Part shown: one piece after another, positions 18,212 to 29,300 of the stretch
Numbering within the stretch: position 1 is the stretch's first letter
Layout of the letters: each line of letters begins with the position of its first letter
NCBI GenBank assembly: GCA_965227215.1
Contig: OZ245729.1
Location: 744,001 to 808,000, forward strand
Reading direction: 5' to 3'
DNA length: 64,000 bases
Origin: Gracilimonas sp965227215
GTDB lineage: Bacteria; Bacteroidota; Rhodothermia; Balneolales; Balneolaceae
Program-made: the position numbers and the translations under genes
The notes under the pieces: generated by a model
What the model was told of the DNA's origin: nothing
Databases searched by the model: none
Seen by the model: only the letters and a program-made list of their open reading frames with translations

Positions 18212-20128
18212 ATGTACTATTCAAAGAAAAATTCCATCAGTAAACTTATTCTGCCGCTGCTCTTCGCTGTTTTTATTTCATCGAATACCTTTGCACAAAC
18301 TCCGGATATTGAAGCCATAAAAGCCGGAGATGACTACTACTGGGGTGAATTTTGTTCACAAAACCAGAACGAGAGTGAATCTGCAGCCATCGATCAGCTT
18401 CTGTCTAAAATTGCAGTAAATATTGAGTCTTCTTTCACCAATAAAGTATCCGAAAGTATCACCGACAATCAGGGGGAGTACAAGCAGGAAGTAGAAGGAA
18501 TCGTTAAGACTTATTCATCGGCACAGCTCAAGAATCTAAAAACCTTTAAGGAACCCAGAGATTGCGGGATTTATGTATTCAGATACATCAAAAAATCTTC
18601 TGTAAACGAAATCTTTGAAAACCGGAAACAGCTGGTAAAAGATATTTTTGATAAAGCTGAGGAGTTTGAAGAAGAAGGTAACTATGCCAATGCTCTCAAA
18701 TACTATTACTTCAGCATTGTGCTGCTGAATTCCATTCCTGAGTCAACATTGATGCATAATGGAGATAACCTATATACCGAGCCGGGTTTCCGTATTCCTG
18801 ATATCATTCAGTCGGTACGTTTCGAGATTCTATCCGATGAAATGCTTACTGATAAGGAAAGAGAAATTACCGTTGCGGTATTGGTAGATGGCGAAAAAGC
18901 CGAGACTCTTGATTTCAGCTTCTGGGACGGAAACAATTCTGTTTCTGCAAAATCTATTGACGGTACCGCTACGATAAACCTGTATGGTTCCAGTACACAA
19001 TTCAACTCACTGAGAATAAGTGTTAAGTATTCTTACTATGAGAACAAGGATGAAATTAAGGAAGTAGGAGACCTTTGGGAATTGGTTCGCCGACCTCCTT
19101 TCAACTACCCAAAAGAACTGGATCTAGATCAGCCGATAACTCAGCAGAAGAAAGAAGAACTGAAAGAAAAAGTGACTCTTGAACCCATGAATGAAAGCTT
19201 TACGCTGAATACATTTATGGAAGAATTTGCCCAGACTGATGCTGTTCAAGAAGTACAGCAGGCTGTTGATGTTGAAGAACTCAAAGAAATTGTGCCAGAT
19301 CATCTGAAAAACCTTCAGGCCTACTTCAATGAAGAAAAAGAAACGGATGAATGGAAAGAAGACGAATTTTTGGATAATAAACTGGCCAGCCTGGAGAAAT
19401 TTAACAATCTGAGTATCTCCAATAACACTTCGAAGTCGGACATTAATAAGACGATGGAAGGCTGGGAATTCCGGCAGCTTTCATCTACGGCCCGCTACCC
19501 TTCTGTGAACATGCAAAGCAAAGAGTACTTGGTGCCCGATTTTGACAGCACCGGAGCTATGACCGACATCAACTTTGGTATTATGGACGGGATGTACGAA
19601 GAATTTCGTCGCGCTTCTAAATTTGGAAAGGATTGGGATAAGCGTCAGGTCATGATCAAGTTTGTGGAGAAATACAGAACTGCATACATGACCCGCGACC
19701 TGAATCAGCTTGGAACCATGTTTGCCGAACAAGCTGTAATTATAACCGGTCGAGTCCTGAAAGTTGATGAAACCGCCAGCAACAATTTTGCCTATGAGCA
19801 GAACCAGCCCTCCCAGCCTGATGTAGAGTATCTGCGGCAGACTAAACAAGAGTTTTTAGAACGTCAGAAAGTATTATTTGCCTCCAAACCGGATATCCAT
19901 TTAGGGTTTTCCACCTTTAATATTATCCGAAAAAATAATCAGGAAGGTATTTATGGCATCAGTATGCGTCAAAGTTATACATCCACAAACTACTCTGATG
20001 AAGGATATTTATTTCTGCTGATCGACTTTAATGATGAAGAGCCAAAGATTTATGTTAGAGCTTGGCAACCAAAGGAATGGTCGGAAGCAGCTTTAGTGGA
20101 ATTAGGTAATTTTAACGTGAATTTTTAA
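18212..20128 (+). CDS. Secreted protein with LPP20-like and NTF2-like regions
   Basis: 638 residues with a signal peptide (about 1-29, ending SSNTFAQ). The first 110 mature residues (DDYYWGEFCSQ, an Ala-rich helix, then YKQEVEGIVKTYS) resemble the LPP20 fold also seen in the two divergent genes. A TPR-like helical stretch follows (about 140-175, ANALKYYYFSIVLLN). A middle domain of unknown type and an acidic, charged linker (about 305-395) come next. The C-terminal 160 residues (KYRTAYMTRDLNQLGTMF, then YLRQTKQEFLERQK and EPKIYVRAW) look like an NTF2/SnoaL-type cone fold. The start lies five bases after the transglutaminase-like gene. An envelope scaffolding role is a guess from context. Confidence 0.75.
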   Translation: MYYSKKNSISKLILPLLFAVFISSNTFAQTPDIEAIKAGDDYYWGEFCSQNQNESESAAIDQLLSKIAVNIESSFTNKVSESITDNQGEYKQEVEGIVKTYSSAQLKNLKTFKEPRDCGIYVFRYIKKSSVNEIFENRKQLVKDIFDKAEEFEEEGNYANALKYYYFSIVLLNSIPESTLMHNGDNLYTEPGFRIPDIIQSVRFEILSDEMLTDKEREITVAVLVDGEKAETLDFSFWDGNNSVSAKSIDGTATINLYGSSTQFNSLRISVKYSYYENKDEIKEVGDLWELVRRPPFNYPKELDLDQPITQQKKEELKEKVTLEPMNESFTLNTFMEEFAQTDAVQEVQQAVDVEELKEIVPDHLKNLQAYFNEEKETDEWKEDEFLDNKLASLEKFNNLSISNNTSKSDINKTMEGWEFRQLSSTARYPSVNMQSKEYLVPDFDSTGAMTDINFGIMDGMYEEFRRASKFGKDWDKRQVMIKFVEKYRTAYMTRDLNQLGTMFAEQAVIITGRVLKVDETASNNFAYEQNQPSQPDVEYLRQTKQEFLERQKVLFASKPDIHLGFSTFNIIRKNNQEGIYGISMRQSYTSTNYSDEGYLFLLIDFNDEEPKIYVRAWQPKEWSEAALVELGNFNVNF

Positions 20129-20432
20129 CTTATTTACCGACGATTTAATCGTTTTGGGGAGGGGAAGTCAGGGGCATTGCAATGATGTTTCAGACAGTAT
20201 TCAGGTATACAGGAATTTGGGGATTCTTGTATGTCCATTCTTCTCTATTCATAAAAGGTATTATGATTTGATATAGTTTAACTATTCGTTGGCTATGCTA
20301 TATCAGGCCAATACTACATATATATGTAGTTATTGTTTTCATAAATGTTTGTAATGTCTTTGGTAAGGGGCTCCCAGGGGTTGCTGTGTCAGAGGCTTAC
20401 CGGTGACTTTAATCTAAAGAAGTATCAAAAAA
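20129..20432. other. 304-bp gap within the envelope gene cluster
   Basis: No gene is supported. The stretch holds an 18-bp perfect palindrome (20313-20330) and A/T-rich sequence around 20260-20350. It probably carries a second promoter for the PEGA, lipoprotein and giant-protein genes. No T-run hairpin is visible, so I cannot say that transcription from upstream ends here. Confidence 0.45.
20313..20330. promoter_or_regulatory. 18-bp perfect palindrome upstream of the PEGA gene
   Basis: ACTACATATATATGTAGT reads the same on both strands and lies 103 bp upstream of the GTG start at 20433. A dimeric regulator site is possible, but an alternating TA core can also arise by chance in A/T-rich DNA. 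Confidence 0.35.
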
Positions 20433-22385
20433 GTGCATACACAAAGATCTAAACTGTTATTTGTACCCATTTTTCTTTCACTCTTATTCGGGGCTGGCTC
20501 ATTAAACAATGTACAAGCTCAGGATGACACCGAAGAAATGGCCTCCCTTCGAGTGGTCGGGCAGGCTGAACGCCTCCCCAGTGAAATCATTGCTGACAGG
20601 GACGACAACAGGGATATAAACGGAAATCTGACTGCAGGCCTTCGCATTGTCTCTGACCTGACGGGCTTGACTTTCCGATCTAACAACGGAATACATAAAG
20701 TGCAACAGTTACCGGGATACAACCTTCTGTATCTATCAACCAATGAGCGTGTTGTCAGTATTTATAAAGACGGTTACCCCCCCTTTCAGCTTGTTTTGAA
20801 TGACGAAGGCATAAATCTTGAAGCCGGAGAGGTCTGGGAAGTTCGAATTACAGGTAACGCCAAATCAACAGAGGAACCTGTGCAATTCAATGTTAGTCCA
20901 GAAAACAGCACGATTTTCATTGATGGTGAAGAGTTCGGTATTGACGGTACGGTTTTTAATACTGAACTAACTACCGGTGATCACTTTGTTCAGATCCGTA
21001 AAGATCGCCATGAGTTTATAGATGATTCCATCTCGGTTTCTGCAGATCGTGTTAATACATTTAATTATGAACTTGAAGAAATAAACCCGATTGCGGTTTT
21101 GATTAATTCGACGCCCGAAGGTGCTTCGATCTATCTGAATGATGAGCCCGGCGCACGTGGAGTTACTCCCCTCAGGGTAAACATATATCCCGGAAATTTA
21201 AAAATCAGGTTAACCTATCCCGGATACTCCAACGTAGAGGATGAGTTTGAATTTACCGGCGAAAACCCGGAGCTAAGCTATAACCTGCAGCGGTATATTG
21301 GCTACCTTACCGTTAATACCACTCCTGAAGATGCTACTCTTCTCATTGATGATCAGCCACAAAGCCAGCGGGAAAACATAGAACTTGTTCCTGGGGCGCA
21401 CATACTTGAAGTCCGTTCGTCCGGTTTCGATCCTGTACGACGAACTGTTGACATTACTCAGGGTGATTCACTGGTAGAAAACGTTACTCTGGGACAAATT
21501 ACCGGTAATCTTTTTGTAATTGCTCAACAAGAGAATACCGAATTCACTCTTCGAAAAGATGGCGATGTGCAGGAACAATGGGTAGGCTCCAAGACCTTTA
21601 GGAATATACCGGTGGGTAACTATCAGTTAACAGCTGAGTTATTAAACTTTGATACGCAAACCCGGGAATTTGAAATTCGCAGAAATTCAGATGAGGAAAT
21701 CAGCATTGATTTAAATCAGATTCAGGGGCGAGGAAGTCTAACCATTAACAGTCTTTTTCAGGATGCTGAAATAGAACTAAAAGGACCCGGGTTTTCACGT
21801 AGCTATAATGAAGCACCTATACAACTTCCTTCACTCAGGTTTGGAACCTATGAAATAACGGTTGAGAAAGACGGATTTGATGATGTAACCAAGCAAGTAC
21901 AGGTAAATTCTCTTAGTCAGGAGATTACCTTTGTAGATGAATTTCAACCCAGGAGTAAAGGAAAAGCTGTACTTCGGTCTGTTATACCCGGAGCAGTATT
22001 CCCCGGAATGGGTCATGGGTACTTAGGGAAAGGCGGAAGAGGATGGCTCTATTTCTTAGCCGGTGGCGGGGCACTCGCTTACAGTATTAAGTCGTATGTA
22101 GATTACAACAACTCCTACAATAAGTATCAAACCGCTTTAGACCTATATAACAGTGCACCTGCAGGGGCAAACTTTGACCAGCTGAAATCCGATTACCGGG
22201 GACATTATGCCACGGCCAACGATGCCCTTGACCAACTTAAATTAGGGCTTTCAGCTTACTTTGCCGTGAAAGGAGTAGAAATTGTCGATTTACTACTTCA
22301 GAAATCAAACAAGAAAAAACTTGAAGAAGCCAAGATTCAGTTTAATGCTCGTAATAACGGCATCAGCATGAGGGTAAATTTTTAA
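20433..22385 (+). CDS. Secreted PEGA-repeat protein
   Basis: 650 residues from a GTG codon. A signal peptide occupies about residues 1-30 (LFVPIFLSLLFGAG, ending NVQAQ). After a ~110-residue N-terminal domain come at least three clear PEGA-type units. One begins EPVQFNVSPENSTIFIDGEE near residue 148, the next IAVLINSTPEGASIYLNDE near 219, and the third YLTVNTTPEDATLLIDD near 288. Two more divergent units follow, near 355 and 430. The C-terminal region has a glycine-rich hydrophobic stretch (GMGHGYLGKGGRGWLYFLAGG) and possibly one membrane helix, then a coiled segment. PEGA domains are surface-layer-like beta modules. The next gene starts four bases after the stop, so the two are coupled. Confidence 0.85.
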   Translation: MHTQRSKLLFVPIFLSLLFGAGSLNNVQAQDDTEEMASLRVVGQAERLPSEIIADRDDNRDINGNLTAGLRIVSDLTGLTFRSNNGIHKVQQLPGYNLLYLSTNERVVSIYKDGYPPFQLVLNDEGINLEAGEVWEVRITGNAKSTEEPVQFNVSPENSTIFIDGEEFGIDGTVFNTELTTGDHFVQIRKDRHEFIDDSISVSADRVNTFNYELEEINPIAVLINSTPEGASIYLNDEPGARGVTPLRVNIYPGNLKIRLTYPGYSNVEDEFEFTGENPELSYNLQRYIGYLTVNTTPEDATLLIDDQPQSQRENIELVPGAHILEVRSSGFDPVRRTVDITQGDSLVENVTLGQITGNLFVIAQQENTEFTLRKDGDVQEQWVGSKTFRNIPVGNYQLTAELLNFDTQTREFEIRRNSDEEISIDLNQIQGRGSLTINSLFQDAEIELKGPGFSRSYNEAPIQLPSLRFGTYEITVEKDGFDDVTKQVQVNSLSQEITFVDEFQPRSKGKAVLRSVIPGAVFPGMGHGYLGKGGRGWLYFLAGGGALAYSIKSYVDYNNSYNKYQTALDLYNSAPAGANFDQLKSDYRGHYATANDALDQLKLGLSAYFAVKGVEIVDLLLQKSNKKKLEEAKIQFNARNNGISMRVNF

Positions 22386-22389
22386 GACT

Positions 22390-23349
22390 ATGGAATACCG
22401 AACAATGAATATTTTTAAGAAGCAAATATCACTCATACTCCTGCTTTTAATATCCGGTGCTATGATATCCTGTGATAGCATTATTAGTTCGATTAGCGAA
22501 TTACCTGAGAACGAGGATGAAGAAGCTACCAATTCAAATGATCCCGCTAATCCCAACTACATATTGCCGGGTATTCGTTTCACCAACGGGAGTTTTTCTC
22601 TCGATACCCCTTTTGAAGTTACTCAGCGGGAAATCACTTTGGACTGGGATGTAGTAAACGATCAGGGATCACCTATTGAATTCGACTTCGAATATAGTTA
22701 CCGGTACGCATCGCCGGAAGAAAGCATTGAAAGCAAAAGCTTTCAGCCTGTAAATGAACTCGAATCTATCACTATATCTAACCTTAATGAGACCTTTGAA
22801 GGAGAATTATACACCTTTGAAATTTACGCTGAATATCCGGTTCCGAATTCATCTGCTGTAAAGGATACCACCTTCGAGGGGCAATTTTCTGTAAATGCCA
22901 TTCAAAGCCGGGGCTTCCTTTTTAATCCCTATCGGATCAGCAGCAATAACGACGGCACATACACCGCAAAAATTTATCTGGATGAAATTCAGGAAAGTGA
23001 TGACCTGAGTGCTTTTTCACTTGTACTTAACTACAGCGACGCACTATTGACTGTTACTGATGTACAGGTTTTTGGAGAAGCGGGAAGTTTCTTAAACCGG
23101 GATGGTAACAACACCCTTATTTATGTTCAGCCTGAGATTACATCCAATTTTATAACCATTGAGGCGGGAATAGCCGGAAATACTGCATCCATTTCCGGGG
23201 GCGGTGCCGTTTGTGAAATTACCTTTGCTCCCACAGGGAGCTTTCAGGGAAATGCCAGTTTAACCATACATAACACTTCTGCGCTGAAGTCTTCTGAAGG
23301 CTTTGACATAGATATTCTGCAATTCGATCAAGCAGATGTAATCCAATAA
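22390..23349 (+). CDS. Lipoprotein with C-terminal cohesin-like domain
   Basis: 319 residues; a second in-frame ATG at 22405 (MNIFKKQ) is an equally good start. The signal peptide has a lipobox (SGAMISCDS, Cys about residue 28), so this is a lipoprotein. An acidic Asn/Glu linker is followed by a beta-rich domain (about 55-165). Residues about 170-310 look like a cohesin domain: YRISSNNDGTYTAKIYLDE, then AFSLVLNYSDALLTVTDVQV, then GAVCEITFAPTG and a final ALKSSEGFDI. The order of a hydrophobic strand, a 'yd..ll.v..v' strand and a late 'G.v..i.F' strand is the family pattern. It is sandwiched between the PEGA gene (4-bp gap) and the giant gene (13-bp gap). It might hold the dockerin-like giant protein at the cell surface. 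Confidence 0.75.
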   Translation: MEYRTMNIFKKQISLILLLLISGAMISCDSIISSISELPENEDEEATNSNDPANPNYILPGIRFTNGSFSLDTPFEVTQREITLDWDVVNDQGSPIEFDFEYSYRYASPEESIESKSFQPVNELESITISNLNETFEGELYTFEIYAEYPVPNSSAVKDTTFEGQFSVNAIQSRGFLFNPYRISSNNDGTYTAKIYLDEIQESDDLSAFSLVLNYSDALLTVTDVQVFGEAGSFLNRDGNNTLIYVQPEITSNFITIEAGIAGNTASISGGGAVCEITFAPTGSFQGNASLTIHNTSALKSSEGFDIDILQFDQADVIQ

Positions 23350-23362
23350 GCCCAGGAGTACT

Positions 23363-26300
23363 ATGTTCTCAAAAAAATTATCTAACTCTACGTTTATCAA
23401 CCGCGCAGTAACACGTTGTATTATGAAAAAAGGCCTTCTATTATTCGGGATATTCACCTTCGGTGCTTTCACCTCACCCTCTTCTTTTGCACAGGATAAG
23501 AAAGCAGACACCCAATCTGTTTCCGCATCCACTTTATCCGGCAATACGAATATGGTTTTAAATAACCCGGTAAGTCCCAAATCTCCTGACAGGGATTTAG
23601 TTGCTGAAAGCGAAGTATTCCCTACCGCAGATACCACTTATACCTTTTCTGACGGCACCCTCCCAAAAAACTTCATCGCTTTTACAGGTGGAACCATGTT
23701 CGGCCGTGAAAACTCAACACCTTGGTCACTGGAGCAATCTACCAACACTTTTGAGACCGGCTACAGCCTAAAAAGCGGAGCTATCGACAGCTCTCAAAAC
23801 TCAAATATGGCTATATTTGTAATAATAGGTGATGGAGGAGGTACCCTTCAGTTCAAATACCGGACCAGTACGGAAGCTGACTTTGATTACTTTTATCTTG
23901 AAATAAACGGAGCTGTTGTAGATTCTAGCTCTGGAAGCATTCCTTGGTCAAATAGTCCAGTATATAATTTGCCCGCCGGTCAGTATTACATAGATTTTTG
24001 GTTTACAAAAGATGAATCCGTTGACGACCCCAATGGGATAGATGCGGTATTTCTCGACAATATTGCCTTAACAGGACTCGATACCACTCCGGTAAGAATT
24101 TCCAACGTTCAACCTCATGCAGCGGCTCCCCTTTCTCAGGTTGATATTTATGGGAGTGGATTTTTCAGCAGCTCCTTTCCAACCGTTCGTTTTGGAGGTG
24201 TAGAAGGTTCAGTACTATCCCGAAGCGAAACCAAAATAACCGTAGAGGTTCCTAACACAACTACCGGAATTCAGGATCTGTCGGTCACTAATTTCTTTGG
24301 CGGGGATACCTTATCCAATGGGTTCTCAGTATTGAACGCTGTAGATGCAAGTTTTGGAGGGCAGAATGTTATTTCTACGCTCGCTGATGGTGCTCAAGAA
24401 ATATATGCGGCAGATTTGGATGGAGATGGAGATGGAGATGTGCTTTCTGTCTCCGAAATCGATGATAAAGTATCCTGGTATCCCAATAATGGAGATGGTA
24501 CTTTTGGTACCCAAACTATTATTTCTTCCCTTGCAGATCTTCCAAAAAGCATTTTCGCTATTGACCTAGATGGAGATGGAGACCAGGATGTACTCTCAGC
24601 ATCAGCTAATGACAATAAAATAGCTTGGTATCCGAACAATGGGGACGGTACTTTCGCAGCTCAGTCAGTTATTTCTACTCTTACATCCAGTGCCTGGAGT
24701 ATCCATGCGGCAGATCTTGATAATGATGGAGATCAAGACGTTCTATCAGCCTCTTCCAGTGATGGAAAAATAGCTTGGTATCCGAATAATGGGGACGGTA
24801 CTTTCGCAGCTCAGTCGGTTATTTTCACTGGAGATGTAGGAGCTGTAAGTATTTATGTATCGGACTTAGACGGTGACGGAGATCAAGACGTTTTATCAGC
24901 CTCTTACATTGATGATAAAATTGCTTTGTATGAAAATAATGGGGACGGTACTTTTGGCCAACAAACTATTATATCTACACTTGCTGACGGGGCATATAGT
25001 GTTTATACAGCAGATTTAGACAGAGATGGAGATCAAGATGTGCTCTCCGCATCAATCAATGATGATAAAATTGCCTGGTATCCTAACAATGGCGATGGAA
25101 CCTTCTCAACACAAGTTGTTATTTCAAACTTGGCAGATGGAGCTAATGATGTATATGCATCAGATCTAGATGGGGATGGAGACCTAGATGTACTATCTGC
25201 CTCATCTACTGATAATGAAATTGCTTGGTATGAAAATAACGGTGACGGTACCTTTGCAAACCAAGTTGTTATTACTACCCTTGCTAATGGAGCTAATGAT
25301 GTATATGCGTTAGATCTAGATAATGACGGGGACTTAGACGTACTTTCCTCATCTTCAAGTGACGACAAAATAGCCTGGTACGAAAACACCGGTACCGAAA
25401 TTGTTTCCTATGTTACCAAAGTAACCCCCGGAGCCGCTGCTCCCGGTTCATCCATTCAGATTTACGGTTCCGGTTTTAACAGCTCCAGTGCGGTTTATAT
25501 TGGGGGCGTTCAGGCAACGGTTGAGTCCGTACAATCCACTAAGATAACTGCGACAGTACCCTCCATGAACTCTGGTATGTACGATATAGTCGTCCAAACC
25601 GATGGAGATGTGGCTGAATATGTGGGCAGGTTTACCGTGATAAAAGACCAGCCGGCTTATTTTGAATTTGCAACATCCATCGAAAATGGAAATACAAATT
25701 CCATTACTTCGGTGAGCCTGGATTTAGATGGTGACGGTGATTATGACTTGCTGGATAACTACAGTTTAGGTGGTGGTATATATGAGCTCATTCCGGTAAT
25801 CAATGATGGGAACGGTAACTTCACGTATGGCACTCCTATTGCCAATACTTCTATTATAGAACAGGCTACCGGTGACTTTAACGGAGATGGAAACGAAGAT
25901 CTCATTTATTTTACATCTCTTGGCACCGATTCCCTCATATTTTTACCGAGTAACGGCGATGGCACATTCGGTACTAAAGTACATTTAACCGGTTTTACCA
26001 CTACCTTCTTTAACTATCATATGGAGGCCGCTGATGTAAATTCAGACGGTAATTTAGATTTGTTAGCCGGTAATTTAGGTAGTGGAGCACTTAGCTGGTT
26101 TGCCGGTAATGGCGATGGTACTTTTCAAACAGAACAAACCATCATCCAGGGATCAAATATAATTTATGATTTTACCCTATCAGATTTAGACTTAGATGGA
26201 GATTTGGATGTTATTTTGGGGCAAGCTGGCATTTTAAACTGGTTCGAAAATGATGGAACAGGATCATTTACACTCATAGCAAGCCTTGGTTCTTCCTCCT

Positions 26301-29300
26301 ATCGAACGGTAGCAACCTCCTACGTAAATGATGACAATTATCCGGATATCATAACCAGTGCTTCCAATGAAACCTATTATTTAATCAATAATGGAAACAG
26401 CACCTTTGGTTCGCAAATTGCAATCAGCTCTCAAAACAATAATGGAATTACGGATGAGCTGGAAGTTTTTGATTTTGATGGTGATGGTGATGAAGATATT
26501 CTGGGTAGCAACAGTAATTACCTGTTCTGGATAGAGAAAACCGGCACCTTCGATTATTCAGAAATAGCACCTATCCGAACCTCAGATGGTCTACGACAAA
26601 AAACCGATATAAGAGATTTTGATAATGACGGCGATTTAGACATTATCGGAAGCTCCACTTCTAATGGGACGTTGGAGTTTTATAGAAATATTGTTCCTGA
26701 TCTTATAATAACGGATATAAATCCTCTTGGTGCTGCGCCCGGTTCAGAGGTCGAAATATTCGGTAATTCATTCAGTAAAGATCTTACTGAATTAAGTATC
26801 TCTGTAAACGGTGTACAAGCTAATATCCTGAGTTCAGAGGGAGAACCTTCCTATGGTAAAAAAGTGGTTATTGAGATACCAGTTACAGCCTCAGGACCTG
26901 CAGAATTAAGCATTAGCAGTGGAAACCGAAGTATTGTTAAACAGAATGCTTTTACGGTCCTGAAAAGCGAAAGCGCCTATTTTGACGGGCAAAATATTAT
27001 CTATAACCAGCCTGAACAACCCTATATTTCTGTTTTCGGAGATCTAAACGGAGATGGGTACAAAGATGTAGTTACATGGTCTAATACCAACAATAACCTG
27101 GATTGGTTCGAAAACAATCAGTCAGGCGGTTTCGGAACCCGTACTCCCATAGGAAGTGGCACTTTTGTTTACAACATAGAAATTACCGATGTGGACAACG
27201 ATGGGGATAATGATATCGTAACGCTGGATGGAACAAACCGATCCATAGTAGTGTATCCAAATATAGGCTCCGGTTTGTTTAGCACACCATACAATCTATA
27301 TCATTACCAAACTCAAAGTGGATATGTTCCTTCTCTCAAAGACTTCTCTATGGCAGACATTGACGGAGATGGGATAAAAGACCCCGTTGTGAACCTTTAC
27401 TATTCATCATTTAATGGGTCTTTTAACACATATTACTCAAAAGTGTTATGGCATAAGAATAATGGTGATGGTACATCGGAAGCACCCATAGATATTTTCA
27501 GCAACTCAAGCAGTTCTTTCTCATCAACTTATATCACCGACTTCCATATTACTGACCATGATGGCGATGGGGATCAGGATGCATTGATTGCCTATTCAGA
27601 TGGCAAAGGGATAAGAATCCATATAAACGATGGAAACGGCAACTTCATCTATCTTAACAACCAGTACTTTTATACTAATGACCTTATCTCCGACATAAAG
27701 TCTGCTGACTTTGACAAAGATGGCATTGAGGACATTATTTTCAGCCGGCGTTATATTGGTACTTCTTTTTCAAATAACATTACGGTTACACAGAGTACAG
27801 GCTCTGCCAATCCTCCTCTGTTAGTACTTCATGAAAGTGCCGGAATTCCTGACAACCTAAAGGTTTTGGACTTTAACGGCGACGGAAACTATGACATCCT
27901 TTACTCCTCGTTGGGTGCTGATGAAATTACCTTGCTCATTACCGATGGATCTGTTGTTACAGATACCGTTTCTATAGCTAACTCAACTACCATTAATGGT
28001 CCACGGTATATCGATGCGGCCGATATGGATAATGACGGAGATCTCGATGTGGTTTCTGCTTCCTCTCTTGACGATAAAATTGCCTGGTATGAGAATGAAG
28101 CCCCTCCTCTTCCATTAACAACCATCACCGATGCACGTCAGCTTGCAAACGGGGAAACTGTAAAGGTTCAGGGAATCATCACGCGAAAGCATGAGAATGT
28201 ATTTAAGATTCAGCAAAACAATGCTGGGTTGCACATATATGCCACCGCCGATTTCAACGCACCGTTTTTTAACGCTGCTGTGCAGATTGGTGATTTGGTA
28301 GAAATTACAGGTACCGTTGGTGAGGTAAATTCCATGAAGGAATTGACTAATATTACATCAGTAAATGTTATTTCTGCTCAGAACCCCCTACCTGACCCTA
28401 TTGATATTGTACTGGCCAATGTTTCAGATTTTGAACAATATGAGTCGGTATTGGTCAGAGCCAAAAACCTTTCTTTAACCGAAGCCGGTCAGAACTTCGT
28501 GAATGAAACAGATTATGACCTTTATGAAAATGATGTATTAAGAACCATTCGACTTATTGTTGGACCGGCATTCACGACAGAAATTGCCGGGCAACTTATT
28601 CCGGATGATTTCGAATTTACCGGCATTGTTTATCAAAGCTCGGGCACCGGTGATGAAGGCTACGCATTGTATCCCATCAATAACAGTGATATTCGATATT
28701 ATACCCCGGATAACGAATATATTTCCCTGGAAACGGCCAAAAATTCAGCCGATAGTTCATTCGTCCGAGTGCGAGGTATTGTGACTTCTCCTAACCTTCA
28801 GGTTTCTGCAAATAACACCGCTATTTATATACAGGATGGAGATTTTGGAATCGTCGCATTTAATGGTGATGTCGCTGCATCCGGCATTGCACTTGGAGAT
28901 AGCCTTGAAGTAGAAGGTGAACTTAAAACCTTTAGCGGTCTTCGTGAGATCGAAGTCGGTGATGTAAATAATGACATTTCTGTACTGAACAGTGGGAACA
29001 CTTTACCTGAACCAGTAACGATAACTTATAATGATTTTGTAAATGCCGGTGATCCATCTACCGACCTGCAAAACCTTCAGGGAAGACTGGTCAGAATTAA
29101 TGACCTGATTACCGACCCCGGCACATGGCCGGCAAATGCATCGGCAGTGAACACAAATGTCACCGCCGAGACCTTTAACGGAAATACGGTTGATATTCGT
29201 CTTTGGGCTCAAACGGAAGTAATTGGAGACACCCCTCCAACCTATCTCGACATGATTGGTGTATTGGGTTCTTTTAATGGAGCACAAATTTATCCGAGAT

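Noticed and set aside
24362..25411. CRISPR-like regularity of the repeats
   Set aside because: The repeats are 150 bp, in frame, and encode FG-GAP units; there are no short repeats with unique spacers and no cas genes.
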